Shown piece after piece: positions 1-10,866 of a stretch of 64,000 nucleotides of DNA (position 1 is its first letter; the number at the start of each line of letters is the position of its first letter). Source of the stretch: Rugalucina vietnamica. Taxonomy: Eukaryota; Mollusca; Bivalvia; Lucinida; Lucinidae. The notes under the pieces are model-generated. The model saw nothing but the letters and a program-made list of their open reading frames with translations, did not search any database and was not told where the DNA came from. The stretch is taken from assembly GCA_964017185.1 (NCBI GenBank), contig OZ024880.1, forward strand, positions 31,958,329-32,022,328. Reading direction: 5' to 3'. The position numbers and the translations under genes were made by a program.

Positions 1-199
1 TTACCATGCTCAAAAATGTTAAAATGCCAACAGTTATAGAATTGTTGTTATACAATTGTTGACATTTTAACATTTATGAGCATGATAAACTACAGCCCAA
101 ATTTTTAATTAATTTGGGCTATTTCAGTATTTACAAGCACTTGAAATTTCATGCTCAGCTGAGTTGTGTATGAAAAAAAGTTTTATAACCCCTGGAATC
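1..199. repeat. Family B palindromic element, cut by window start
   Basis: The centre is an inverted repeat in which AAATGTTAAAATGCCAACA faces its complement, and the outer arm carries CATGCTCAGCTGAGTTG and ends near ATAACCCC. The same layout recurs at about 15.2, 47.4 and 48.5 kb. The left terminus lies outside the window. No coding potential is seen. Confidence 0.75.
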
Positions 200-277
200 A
201 GTTTTTCTCATGTTACAACAGTTAGGTAAATGACCTGTATCTACTAAACTGAGACCAATGTTCTGATGGCTTAATTT

Positions 278-511
278 GAGCCGCCTAGTGGGAAAACCAA
301 CAATGTGGTTTCCGAACAGGTCTGATACAAACCGGCCTGTACAGCTACAGAAGAAGGCTAGAAGCTTGAAATTTCGGATTTAAGTATAAGAGGAATTGTA
401 CTATCCGAGTAGCGAAAACAAAGGCGCTGATCAGCTTCGCCGTTACCCCGAAGCTGATCTGCGTCTTTGTTTTCGCCTATGCAGATTGTTGGTTTTCCCA
501 CGAGGCGGCTC
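278..511 (+). repeat. Family A palindromic MITE, copy 1
   Basis: This full-length copy has terminal inverted repeats GAGCCGCC...GGCGGCTC. An internal hairpin runs from GCGAAAACAAAGGCGC to GCGTCTTTGTTTTCGC. The stem tip is of the TTCG type with slight mismatches. Plus is defined here as the long single arm (containing the GGTCTGACACAAACC block) lying before the hairpin. Confidence 0.9.
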
Positions 512-689
512 ATTTGTTGAAAAATATGATAAAATTAGATAAATGGTACACAGGAATTTTAAGACCATAAACATTGTATTGATTTGGAAATATGATGGTA
601 CTTATCCTAGTACAGATCAATAAATCTTAATTACATTAAATGGCAAAAGCCAAATGTTTTGAACTAAATAGCCATTTGAAACGAACCAC

Positions 690-787
690 CAAAGTGCATA
701 AGGAAAACACTGGAAATACTCCAGACCATCACAACAGCCAGATTTTGATAGGTGTTCTTCTGTAGCTATATCAGCATCAGCTTTTTC
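690..787 (-). other. Possible terminal exon (weak)
   Basis: On the minus strand an AG acceptor (after CATACCGCAG) opens a frame starting EKADADIATEEHLSKSG, which continues hydrophobically to a stop near 623. It is in phase with the exon at 4352-4407, which ends in phase 0, so it could be the 3' end of that gene. The polypyrimidine tract is weak and the tail is not protein-like. The join is a guess. Confidence 0.2.
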
Positions 788-790
788 CTG

Positions 791-2690
791 CGGTATGAAT
801 GAGAACCTTTTCCTATGGAGGATATTTGATATTTAATTTGATTTAATGCTTTGCTGTATGTCCATGACCAACAGCTAAGCTCGTGTTGAGACAGTCATGC
901 TGTATGTCCATGGCCAACAGCTAAGCTTATGTTGAGACAGTCATGCTGTATGTCCATGACCAACAGCTAAGCTCATGTTGAGACAGGCATGCTATATGTC
1001 CATGGCCAACAGCTAAGCTTATGTTGAGACAGTCATGCTGTATGTCAATGGCCAACAGCTAAGCTCATGTTCAGACAGTCATGCTGTATGTCCATGGCCA
1101 ACAGCTAAGCTTATGTTGAGACAGTCATGCTGTATACCCATGGCCAACAGCTAAGCACATGTTGAGACAGTCAGGCTGTATGTCCATGGCCAACAGCTAA
1201 GCTCATGTTGAGACAGTCATGCTGTATGTCCATGACCAACAGCTAAGCACATGTTGAGACAGTCATGCTATATGTCCATGGCCAACAGCTAAGCTTATGT
1301 TGAGACAGTCATGCTGTATGTCCATGGCCAACAGCTAAGCTCATGTTCAGACAGTCATGCTGTATGTCCATGGCCAACAGCTAAGCTCATGTTGAGACAG
1401 TCATGCTGTATGTCCATGACCAACAGCTAAGCACATGTTGAGACAGTCATGCTGTATGTCCATGGCTACCAGCTAAGCTTATGTTGAGACAGTCATGCTG
1501 TATGTCCATGACCAACAGCTAAGCTCATGTTGAGACAGTCATGCTGTATGTCCATGGCCAAAGCTAAGCTTATGTTGAGACAGTATGAATGCGGTATGAA
1601 TGAGAACCTTTTCCTATGGAGGATATTTGATATTTAATTTGATTTAATGCTTTGCTGTATGTCCATGACCAACAGCTAAGCTCGTGTTGAGACAGTCATG
1701 CTGTATGTCCATGGCCAACAGCTAAGCTTATGTTGAGACAGTCATGCTGTATGTCCATGACCAACAGCTAAGCTCATGTTGAGACAGGCATGCTATATGT
1801 CCATGGCCAACAGCTAAGCTTATGTTGAGACAGTCATGCTGTATGTCAATGGCCAACAGCTAAGCTCATGTTCAGACAGTCATGCTGTATGTCCATGGCC
1901 AACAGCTAAGCTTATGTTGAGACAGTCATGCTGTATACCCATGGCCAACAGCTAAGCACATGTTGAGACAGTCAGGCTGTATGTCCATGGCCAACAGCTA
2001 AGCTCATGTTGAGACAGTCATGCTGTATGTCCATGACCAACAGCTAAGCACATGTTGAGACAGTCATGCTATATGTCCATGGCCAACAGCTAAGCTTATG
2101 TTGAGACAGTCATGCTGTATGTCCATGGCCAACAGCTAAGCTCATGTTCAGACAGTCATGCTGTATGTCCATGGCCAACAGCTAAGCTCATGTTGAGACA
2201 GTCATGCTGTATGTCCATGACCAACAGCTAAGCACATGTTGAGACAGTCATGCTGTATGTCCATGGCTACCAGCTAAGCTTATGTTGAGACAGTCATGCT
2301 GTATGTCCATGACCAACAGCTAAGCTCATGTTGAGACAGTCATGCTGTATGTCCATGGCCAAAGCTAAGCTTATGTTGAGACAGTATGAATGCGGTATGA
2401 ATGAGAACCTTTTCCTATGGAGGATATTTGATATTTAATTTGATTTAATGCTTTGCTGTATGTCCATGACCAACAGCTAAGCTCGTGTTGAGACAGGCAT
2501 GCTGTATGTCCATGGCCAACAGCTAAGCTTATGTTGAGACAGTCATGCTGTATGTCCATGGCCAACAGCTAAGCACATGTTGAGACAGTCATGCTGTATG
2601 TCCATGGCTACCAGCTAAGCTCATCTTGAGACAGTCATGCTGTATGTCCATGACCAACAGCTAAGCTTATGTTGAGACAGTCAATAATCC
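791..2690. repeat. 46-bp satellite with 801-bp higher-order repeat
   Basis: Monomers of 46 bp contain CCAACAGCTAAGC and TTGAGACAGTCATGCTGTA. A 65-bp leader beginning CGGTATGAATGAGAACC occurs at 791, 1592 and 2393, which is exactly 801 bp apart. Each complete block holds 16 monomers. Blocks one and two look identical even at monomer variants such as CTATATGTCC and CTGTATACCC. The third block keeps only 5 monomers. About 37 monomers in all. The short open frame on the minus strand here is a by-product. Confidence 0.95.
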
Positions 2691-3067
2691 TAGCCACTAG
2701 GGATCTTCTTCATCAGCCAAAAACTAGTTTCAAGACCAAATCTTCTATTTGAAATAAATGCATAATACACAGTAAAAGCATTGACACATTGACACAGGTA
2801 GGCAATGCTTTCAATTTATCTATTATAGAAGTAATATATGTTTCACTGGCAGCAGCAACATTAAAATTGAGTTTAATGTGCATTTTTTTTTCTTTTTTTT
2901 TTTTTTTATTGTGCTTTTCTATTTAAAATACATGTATTAAACAATCATTTTAAAGATTTACCTTATCTTTCCCAGAACTCATGTTTACATTTCAATTCCA
3001 GTACCACTATTTGTGACAATAAACAGTTCCAAATACATGAATTATAATCGTTTGAGTTAAAACTTGT
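2691..3067. other. Gene-free AT-rich stretch
   Basis: I see only AT-rich sequence with a T-rich run near 2883-2907. No coding frame, RNA gene or terminal repeat is recognisable. Confidence 0.6.
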
Positions 3068-3305
3068 GAGCCGCCGCATGGGAAAACCAACAATTTTTTG
3101 CATAGGCGAAAACAAAGACGCAGATCGGCTTCGCGGTGACCACGAAGCTGATCAGCGCCTTTGTTTTCGCTACCCGTATAGTACAATTCCTCTTCTTTCT
3201 AAATCCAAAGTTTCAAGCTTCTAGCCTATTTCTGTTATTGTACAGGCCGGTTTGTGTCATACCTGGACGGAAACCCAAATTGTTGGTTTTCTCATGCACA
3301 GGCTC
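3068..3305 (-). repeat. Family A MITE, copy 2
   Basis: Full length and inverted relative to copy 1. The hairpin tip reads TTCGCGGTGACCACGAA, one mismatch from a perfect palindrome. It ends in CACAGGCTC rather than GGCGGCTC, a second terminal variant seen in several copies. Confidence 0.9.
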
Positions 3306-3584
3306 AATTGTTTGAGTTAAAACTTGTATCACTGACAACACTTTTTGAAGCTGTGCCATGAGAAAAACTTATTTCCAAAGACAGACCACAAAGGCACTTA
3401 TAAACATCAAAGCCTGTGTCCCTGCACAGTCTGAGCAATGTCTTTGTTGTTTACTGTAACGAAAGTATCATACATTCAGATTCACTATCTAAAAATTAAT
3501 TATTTATTTATTAAAGCTTTCAGGTGATTCTGAACTCAAAGTTCAGAAAGTCAAAGACAGATCTTCCTTAGAAACACTTCATAT
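3306..3584. other. Spacer without gene
   Basis: No coding frame or repeat end is evident between two family A copies. A minus-strand AG near 3457 is followed at once by an in-frame TAA in the phase that the upstream exon would need, so I do not call an exon. Confidence 0.5.
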
Positions 3585-3811
3585 GAGCCATAACACGAGA
3601 AAAACAATCTTAATGTTTCTGACCAGGTCCAACACAAACTGCAGAAGAAGGCTAAATTTAAAGATCGAAATTTCAGATTTACAAAGAAGAGAGATCATAT
3701 TATCTGAGAGGCAAAAACAAAGGCACTGATCAGCTGTGCAGTTACTGCACAGCTGATCTGTGCCTTTGTTTTCACATAGGCAAAAATATGAATTTTTTCA
3801 TGACGCAGCTC
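3585..3811 (+). repeat. Family A MITE, copy 3
   Basis: The ends are diverged (GAGCCATAACACG...GACGCAGCTC). The stem tip TGTGCAGTTACTGCACA is perfectly palindromic and belongs to the TGTG class. Confidence 0.9.
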
Positions 3812-4351
3812 ATACTCATATCATAGAAGACACTTATTGATATCTTGCTATTTATTTGTCATGAGTTTTGCTCATCCGAAGGACAAACAGAACTGGTAAA
3901 GATATAACTACTAAATTATAAAAATTGATAAGATAAACTGAAAATTATACATTCCATCAATACCTTAATGGAATATGGATACAGGGGGTACAATTGGGGT
4001 AGACTTTTTGGTCACTCTTATTGCACAGTAGAAATGCAATTTTTATTTATTTTTGTATATTTTTTGTACATTTTTGTATATTTTTGTAAATATTGTAACT
4101 ATGATGTGTAGGCATTTCACCTCCATTTTTCTGATCACCGCACCTATACTGAACAACAAAAAAAACTTCTGCATTAGATATCAGACTTCCAAATGCAAGG
4201 ATCTGATTTTCATTTTAATGAGTATTTCCGGAGATATTCGATGCCAACCACAGGTGTGCTGAAAATAGTAAAACAATTGGTATTTTAACATTTATAAACA
4301 GGAAAAAATTTCCGAGTTCAGCATGAGAACAAGGCTAGATGTGACACTTAC
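3812..4351. other. AT-rich intronic stretch
   Basis: The sequence contains TTTTTGTATA-like repeats around 4050-4090. It probably belongs to the intron downstream of the exon at 4352-4407. The open frame of 69 codons at 4053-4262 is low-complexity and unsupported. Confidence 0.5.
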
Positions 4352-4407
4352 CTTCCTGTCTTTCCGCAATGCCTTGTCTTCCTCTACCCCACTGTCCGAG
4401 GAAGCAT
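4352..4407 (-). CDS. Exon of unidentified acidic protein gene (exon 5 of those found)
   Basis: The minus strand shows acceptor CTGTGTTTCAG and strong donor GTAAGTG around 56 bp. With the single G carried over from the exon at 7012-7047 it reads D, then ASSDSGVEEDKALRKDRK, ending in phase 0. The serine/acid-rich composition matches the large exon at 11334-12347. The next exon downstream is not certain. No domain is recognised. Confidence 0.55.
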
Positions 4408-4496
4408 CTGAAACACAGAACAAACCCATCAGGAGAAAATATCCACGAAAAGTATACGGTTACCCCCTTGAAACCCACTTTTATATGAGCCGCTAC

Positions 4497-4719
4497 ATGA
4501 GAAAACTGGATTTTTGCATGCAAAAACAAAGACGCAGATCAGCTGTGCAGTAACTGCACAGCTGATCAGCGCCTTTGTTTTTGCTACATGGATAGTACAA
4601 TTCCTATCCTTTCTAAAACCAAAATTTCAAGTATCTTATGTTCTTCTGTGACTGTACAGGCTGGTTTGTGTCGCACCTGATCGGAAATCCCGAAGACCGT
4701 TTTTCTCCCATAGCAGCTC
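4497..4719 (-). repeat. Family A MITE, copy 4
   Basis: The stem tip is TGTGCAGTAACTGCACA, a perfect palindrome with the GTAAC centre. The ends are GAGCCGCTACATG and CATAGCAGCTC. It lies about 90 bp upstream (minus-strand sense) of the exon at 4352-4407, so it is probably intronic. Confidence 0.9.
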
Positions 4720-4739
4720 ATATGTAGGTGGGTATACAT

Positions 4740-5402
4740 TTATTTTCTTATATTTGCTCTAAAACATAGATGATGGTTATACTTGTTTGAACCGACTTTC
4801 CCTTCCCATGCCATTATAACATGTACCCATGATATAAATTATGTTTTGAGCCAATATATCAAATACTTTTAAATGAAAATCTTCATTTTTTTACAACGGT
4901 AAAAATCTCTATGTAAAGGTATTTTATATTTTGTAATGATATGTTCTGAGTAAGAGTTAAGCTAGGCGGATCTGCGAAATGAGGCTCATGGCAAAGCAGG
5001 ACAGATTTTGACAAAACTGTAACAATTTGTGTGATTTCTTTCACGCATTAAAAAGATGAAATCACATTCGGACGGAAACATCTGATACTTTTTTCAAGTA
5101 GATAACCTGTAATTGGTGCATATTATTTCTTCAAGCAACTCCGGTCTTATTTGAAAATTGGCATGCCAGAAAGGCAATATTTTTTCTGACGTTCATGAAT
5201 GAGTATCTCTAAGACCAAGAACAGCAGCACAAATGCAAAGAAAAACAACAAAAATAAAAGAATTTTTCTCAAAACTATCAAATCATAATTTTTATGGTAC
5301 TTGTATCAAAAATCATTTTCTGTTGGATGAATAATGATTTGAAAGTAATCTTATGAAGGCATACAAATAACATGGTAGGAACAAGTTGCCCAAAGACCAA
5401 AT
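4740..5402. other. Gene-free stretch with decayed family E remnant
   Basis: About 4740-4870 resembles the middle of family E (CTAAAACATAGATG...GTACCCATGATATAAATT). The rest is AT-rich without clear features. Confidence 0.4.
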
Positions 5403-5857
5403 CGTTGGCTCGTTGACAAAACCTCGTAACTGCAAAAAAACAAATTTTTCAGGAGAAGCAAAAAACTAAAACTTGTATATAAATGATATATAATTGTGCA
5501 TGTTTACAAATTGTCGTATATACAAAACTTGATAAATGAAAGCTAGAAGCAGATTCTTATGATGAAATAAAGAATGCATTTATGAGAAATCATACATATG
5601 CAACTTTTGCATATCTAAAAGATAAAGATTTTCTTGTATTTAAATTTTTTGAAATTGCATATACGAGGTTTTGTCACCTTTTTTCTTCAAGTCCGTTTAC
5701 CATTTGTAGTTACGAGGTTTTGTAAGGTCATCGAAAAACTAACTTCCCATTGGACATAACCTACAAGGCTTTGTCACAAGCTGTTTTGAATCGCGCCATG
5801 TGAAAAAACGATTTTTTTAAAAAAGTGCAGTTACGAGGTTTTGTCAACGAGCCAACG
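5403..5857. mobile_element. Foldback-like element with TACGAGGTTTTGTCA units
   Basis: A perfect 31-bp terminal inverted repeat (starts CGTTGGCTCGTTGACAAAAC) bounds 455 bp. Copies of the core ACGAGGTTTTGT recur inside the right half near 5660 and 5712. AAAT lies directly outside both ends (5399-5402 and 5858-5861) and may be a 4-bp target duplication. There is no transposase frame, so it is a non-autonomous DNA element. Confidence 0.85.
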
Positions 5858-6009
5858 AAATGCTTGAATTTCTTTTGAATCTTGTATATAAAAATAACTT
5901 CTATGTCCATTATGTTTCACAATTTAACTGATATGCTGTATATACATCATAGGAAAGTTTTTATGGTAGTTGTTCTAACTTGTAAATTATGTTTGTTTAT
6001 TTGTATTAA

Positions 6010-6215
6010 TTAATATTTAACTTCCCAGTCAACAATTTTTCAGTCATGACCGGATGGAGCCAACGCTAATCCTGGGTCTTAACCTGTATTCTGGGGAGAT
6101 AATGAATGACACAATTTGGTGACCCATGTGAGGACCAAACCCAGGACCTCTTGATTCAGAGTATGATGCTCTACCAGCTGGCCACCACACTCTCCCTGTG
6201 AATTTTAAATTTGGC
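6010..6215 (-). mobile_element. tRNA-headed SINE (family S1)
   Basis: The minus strand begins with a tRNA-like head. Its A box lies in GGCCAGCTGGTAGAGCATC and its B box in GGTCCTGGGTTTGGTCC. The body leads to the tail GACTGAAAAATTGTTGACTG. Relatives lie at 15.5, 49.9 and 58.7 kb. The head does not fold into a functional tRNA. Confidence 0.7.
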
Positions 6216-7011
6216 TGTGTACCATATTCAGGTGATATACAGAAAACTTTTTAAGCAGAAATATTCTATGGGGTTGGACTGTAACAAAGACTGTACTGCT
6301 AATGTGATAATCTAGCATCTCTCTGGTAATGTGGTCAACAAACTGTGTGGTATGTGTAGAACTTCAACTATGGTTATAAGCAAAAGAAATCATGCTAAAA
6401 TGTAGTTATCTATAAGGGGAAAAGCAAAGCATAATATCATTTGAAATGAAACCCACAGTCTTACAAAATAAGTGACGCAAAAACATTTATTGATCAGAAA
6501 TTTGTCATATTAAAGTTTTAAAATGATTGGCTTAAATTCTTCTTCTTATTTACCTAAAAATTTCAGTGGCAAACTTTCAAAAACAATTGCATTCACTATT
6601 AACACCCAGCATGAAATGTGCTGTCATTTAGCAAAAAGCCCGAAATGTGGTACCTCAAAACTGATAAGCCAAGCACAGGTGCTGCAAAGCCCAGATAAGA
6701 AGATATGCTAAATGCTAAAAAATTATTCTTTTTGTTGTCTCAAATACCCGTTTAGCATGTTACTAATATTTCTGCAATGATGTTTTTCAGTCACTATTTT
6801 GTAGAAACTAAAACTTCAAGAGAAGCTATTATAAATGACAATGAAGCCACTTTAAGGTTGACCGTATAACCCCTTTAAAGAACAAACACTCAGAGACAGC
6901 ATTATTTTGATCGTGTAGAATGTGTGAGGGTGTGAATGTGAAACATTAGCAGAGAAAATATACATACTTCTCTCAAAAAACATTATTCACATGGAAAACA
7001 GAAGCCAGTAC
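6216..7011. other. Gene-free intronic stretch
   Basis: AT-rich sequence with no protein-like frame or repeat boundary. It lies between two minus-strand exons and is probably intron. Confidence 0.5.
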
Positions 7012-7047
7012 CTTGGACAGCTGGTCCACGCTTAACCCATGGCTGCA
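7012..7047 (-). CDS. Microexon of unidentified acidic protein gene (exon 4 of those found)
   Basis: The minus strand shows acceptor TTCTCTTCAG and donor GTACTGG around 36 bp. With the G carried over from the exon at 11334-12347 it reads V, then QPWVKRGPAVQ, and it leaves one G for the exon at 4352-4407. Phases join without a stop on both sides, which is the main support. In isolation the frame CSHGLSVDQLSK is also open but would not fit the phases. Confidence 0.5.
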
Positions 7048-7389
7048 CTGAAGAGAACATTGTTGTACATAGTTTAAACCATGATTTTACGAAGTTATGG
7101 GACTGACTGCTGTTTTACCGCCATAACCAGTTCCGCAGAAACAATTATGTTCAAACTGATCCTAGTCCTTTACTCGGAAGAAGAAGATTTTTTTTTCTTT
7201 TTTCTTGGGTTTAGAATCACGAAAAGTAGCTTCATTGTCTCTGTTTTAAAATGGAATACACAAAGAAAACTAAAAATTAAGAGGCACTACAAATGAAACC
7301 AGCTCAAAGCCAAACATATAATAAACTACTCACAAGAACAGTCTTAGAGCTGAAGACAGAAACAAGTGCATTGAACATAAAATAATTGG

Positions 7390-7565
7390 CAAAATGAGAA
7401 AAACCTGCTTTTTACATATGCGAAAACAAAGACACAGATCAGCTGTGCAGTGACTCCACAGCTGACCAGTGCCTTTGTTTTCACATAATGGATAATACAA
7501 TTCCTCTTCTCGTTAATTACAAAATTTCAAGCTTCCAAACAACTGTGACAGCCTGTTTACCTGTG
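7390..7565 (-). repeat. Family A MITE fragment, copy 5
   Basis: Terminal repeats are missing or degraded. The hairpin GTGCAGTGACTCCACAGC is of the TGTG class and the adjoining ATTCCTCTTCT arm is kept. Confidence 0.75.
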
Positions 7566-7686
7566 ATGCAACCAAATTTCTTACAGCACAAATTGATGCA
7601 ACATCACACAGAACATGACAAAATTGAGTATCGTGATAAAAAGCCTGATCAATCGGGTGACAGCCTTCAGCTAAGAATATCAATTT

Positions 7687-7912
7687 GAGCCGCGTCATGC
7701 GAAAACCGACTTTTGGTCTAAGCGAAAACAAAGGCGCAGATCAGCTTCGCAGTGCTGATCAGCGCCTTTGTTTTCGCTACACGGATAGTACAATTCCTCT
7801 TCTACTTAAATCCAAAATTTCAAGCTTCAAGCCATCTTGTGTAGCTGCACAGACCAGTTTGTGTCTGACCTGGTCAGAAACCCCGAAGACAGCTTTTCTC
7901 ACGTTGCGGCTC
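7687..7912 (-). repeat. Family A MITE, copy 6
   Basis: The ends GAGCCGCGTCATGCG and ACGTTGCGGCTC are well kept. The stem tip has been shortened, so TTCGCAG is followed directly by TGCTGATCAGCGCC. ATTT lies just outside both ends. Confidence 0.9.
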
Positions 7913-8033
7913 ATTTGGCAACAACCCACAGCATGACAATAAACTCATCACTGTAGGTTGTTGTCCAATCAGTCAGGCTTCCAATCACTGCACCACATTT
8001 TGGCAATATGCACAGTAAGAAATTTGTTTGCAT

Positions 8034-8112
8034 CATGAGTATACAGGTCTGTACAGGTCAGTTTGGGTTGTAACTAATCAGAAACTTCAGAAGACAAGTT
8101 TTCTCGTTATGT
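8034..8112 (-). repeat. Family A MITE fragment, copy 7
   Basis: Only the GTCTGTACAGGTCAGTTTG...GTTTTCTCGTTATG arm remains. The hairpin is lost. Confidence 0.55.
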
Positions 8113-8270
8113 GGCTTCCATAATCTGCAATATGAAAAAAAAACAAATGCATTGAAATGAAACAAAACAGAAAATAAAGGAACTTAAAAAAAATTCTACG
8201 CCATTGAGGGACATTTAATGCATAATGATCTAAAGACAATGAAATTAAAATAACAAGATGAACTGCAATG

Positions 8271-8546
8271 TCATTACGAAAACATGTCCATGTAATATAC
8301 AGATTTTTCCTAACTTGTAAAAATTGAAAATTTTCTGTCGAAAAATGTTGATATTTTTAATATATTTGCTCAAAACATAGATTATGGGTACACGTTAGAA
8401 CTGCCTCACCAAGGCGGTTCTAACAAGTACCCACAATGTATGTTTTGGATCAAAAATAAGAAAATTAGGAATACTCCTGCAAACCCCAGTTTTTCTACAT
8501 AAAAGTGGGGTTTAAGGGTGTATTCATTGCACGGACATGTTTTCCT
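8271..8546. repeat. Family E palindromic MITE, copy 1
   Basis: The ends CATTACGAAAACATGTCCATG and CACGGACATGTTTTC form an inverted repeat. The centre holds GAACTGCCTCACCAAGGCGGTTC, near-palindromic and flanked by CAAAACATAGATT and its complement. Relatives lie at 25.8, 30.8, 36.8, 44.9 and 45.5 kb. Confidence 0.8.
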
Positions 8547-8548
8547 GG

Positions 8549-8889
8549 GGCCAGTTGTTCAAAACTTCGTTAGCTTAACGTCATTGTTAAGACCTCAACT
8601 CGTTAAGTAAATGCCGACTACATAAGCAAATATACTGTTATTTTTTGTTGAAAAAATGTGAGAATCATTGCAAAGGATTCTCACATTTTTTCAACAAAAA
8701 ATAACAGTGTATTTGTCCCAGCAGGCACATGACATCAGAACGACGTCAGATCGACGTCGATGCGACGTCATGCATCGACGTTGATATGACACCATTCTGA
8801 CGTCATGTGCCTGCTGGGGTAATACTGCCATTTGAAATTTTAACGAATGGTTAACTAACGACATCATTAATTTTGAACAACTGGCCCCT
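8549..8889. repeat. Family F palindromic MITE, copy 1 (host of a family G insertion)
   Basis: The ends GGCCAGTTGTTCAAAAC and TTTTGAACAACTGGCC are inverted. The centre is a hairpin with TGAAAAAATGTGAGAATC and its complement. The element is split by family G at 8717-8818. The uninterrupted copy at 8899 gives the empty site. Confidence 0.9.
8717..8818. repeat. Family G element, GACGTC-rich palindrome
   Basis: The near-perfect palindrome has ends CCCAGCAGGCACATGAC and GTCATGTGCCTGCTGGG and several GACGTC motifs. GT lies on both sides (8715-8716 and 8819-8820), consistent with a 2-bp target duplication when compared with the empty site in the next family F copy. Confidence 0.85.
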
Positions 8890-8898
8890 GATGTCCAG

Positions 8899-9143
8899 GA
8901 CCCAGTTGTTCAAAGCATTGTTAGCTTAACGATATCGTTAAGACACAAATTTGTTAAGCAAATATCAGCTAAAGTAACAAATACACTGATATTTTTTGTT
9001 GAAAAAATGTGAGAATCCTTTGCAGTGCAAAGGATTCTCACATTTTTTCAACAAAAAATAACAGTGTATTTGTAATATTAATGTTTGAAATTTTAACGAA
9101 ACGTTAAATAACGACGTCATTAGTTTTGAACAACTGGGCCCTG
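8899..9143. repeat. Family F palindromic MITE, copy 2
   Basis: This intact copy of about 245 bp has a central hairpin around TTTGCAGTGCAAA flanked by long complementary arms containing GTGAGAATCC. GTTAAG/CTTAAC motifs lie near both ends. Confidence 0.9.
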
Positions 9144-9655
9144 ATGTTGCTAGCTGTAAACAAGGCCATGCAAATAGCCTTCACATCTTCACATCTCCAA
9201 AGTAAAAAAACGATACAGGAGAAAAACGATTTCACAGAAACGAAAAACAAACAAATATTTAGTGGACTAATTTTAGTTTCACTTCACATATTACAAGGCT
9301 AAGCTTAAAAGTAACTTGGTTTCCATTATTTTGTCCTTATCTGTTTAAGCATTTTTGGTGAAACAATTGTGTATTTTTACTATTATGTCTATGTTCTGAA
9401 GTAGAGAGCAAGACCATATTCCCAATCCTGAACATTTCTCAATATGCCTTTGTCAAACTTAAATGAATAAGAGTTTGGTGTTTTTTCTTCTCCTCCTTTC
9501 TTTTCTTTATTTTTCAGAAAACAAACTGCTTTTTTGCTCTTTCCATTTTCTTTCTTTTAAATGATATAAACCTTGTATTCAGAGTGAACAGAGGAAATGG
9601 TTGATAGTTAAACCCACAGAAATCAGTTTTTAATGAAGATCCATACCTGTATACA
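9144..9655. other. Gene-free stretch
   Basis: No gene or repeat end is recognised. There is a pyrimidine-rich run near 9484-9515 (TTTTTTCTTCTCCTCC). Confidence 0.5.
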
Positions 9656-9657
9656 TA

Positions 9658-10587
9658 CGAGGGTCATTCAATAAGTAATGCAATATTAACCATATCTTTT
9701 CGTTTGAACACTTTATTAAACTTTGATTTAGCTTTCTTGAAACATAAATTCAATTCGCCCTCTGCGAGACAGTTCAACACCTATTCACATGCTCGACTTT
9801 CTGTTGCCTAGCAACAATAGAACACTAGGAAAAGGCACTTGGCCACGACTCTAAAACCCGTTGCCATGGTAACAGGAAGACCAAATTAAACATATTCACT
9901 TTATTTTCTTACACCGAACTGAAAATAGTTGCATTTAGTGTTCAAGATAATGTAATCTGATCGATATTTTTTAAATGACACCCAATCAAGGTTGAAAAAA
10001 TGACTAAAATTTATCTTTCGAAGCATGAAAAATGGGGGTAGAGATACAATTTGTACTACAGTTTGACATCTAGTTTGTTTAATCGAATATGTATACACCT
10101 ATTTGTTTCTGCCACAGACGCTTTGTAAACTACTTGCTATAAAATGCAATTCTCAGATAACATATTTCGTTGCCTAGCAACCAAAATCTATGAAAAATGC
10201 ATAAATCGAAATTGCATAGGTTCTGGCGTTGCTAAGCAACAGTTGGCATGCATGGGGCTGTATGAACATTGCAGTTGCCTAGAAAGTTCTGGCTAAGGTG
10301 ACATTACACAAACATGTTAATAGATAGCTATTTAAAACACCACCAAAGAAATACCAAAGCTTTATGCTTATTTATTTGATTTTTGAAAAGTGGTTTTCGC
10401 GGCCATGACACCTTCGCTGCCCTTCTATGGTTGCTTAGCAACATAAAGTGTATGGTCCGATTTAGTTGATGTTTATTTTCCTGAATGCAGATTGTATAAA
10501 ACTTTCAAAAATTAAAAACATTACCTCTGTCAGATAAAAATACACAAAAATACGCAACATATTGCATTTCTTTTTGAATGACCTACG
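9658..10587. mobile_element. Mariner-like non-autonomous element with X-box-like palindromes
   Basis: The termini CGAGGGTCATTCAATAAGT and the inverse of CTTTTTGAATGACCTACG pair over about 30 bp with roughly five mismatches. TA lies immediately outside both ends (9656-9657 and 10588-10589). This end sequence and TA target are typical of mariner elements. No transposase frame remains in 930 bp. The interior holds five GTTGCC/T-type palindromes, reported separately. Confidence 0.8.
9803..10442. promoter_or_regulatory. Cluster of five RFX/X-box-like palindromes
   Basis: GTTGCCTAGCAAC occurs at 9803 and 10169, GTTGCCATGGTAAC at 9860, GTTGCTAAGCAAC at 10228 and GTTGCTTAGCAAC at 10430. A half-match GTTGCCTAG lies at 10274. 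All fit the inverted-repeat X-box pattern bound by RFX factors. Function here is inferred only from the motif. Confidence 0.5.
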
Positions 10588-10866
10588 TATAACTAAAATA
10601 GACTGACGTACATGTAAATGTGCTATACAGCCATGTGCAAATATTGCAGAGAACCTGAAAACCATGGTAGATCTAGAGTGCTGCACAGTGTTTTGGGAAA
10701 ATAATTATCTTAGCAGTAAAAAGTTATGCCTCACAGATACAGATGTATTTACAAACATTACAGAATCTTGCTGCTCTTTCTGTTTTACAAGGCAGTGTGA
10801 TTAGTGCCTGATGTGCAGCCTGACCAGTGTCATTCAACATTTACTGAGGCTTATCTGTATTGAATT

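Noticed and set aside
2371-2565. 64-residue minus-strand frame with repeated HELSCWSW-like motif
   Set aside because: It is entirely satellite sequence; the repetition reflects the 46-bp unit.
850-2682. CRISPR-like repeat array
   Set aside because: The 46-bp monomers are head to tail without unique spacers, in a eukaryotic context; it is a satellite.
7012-7047. Reading of the microexon as CSHGLSVDQLSK
   Set aside because: It looks protein-like but would need phase 0, whereas the flanking exons require phase 1.
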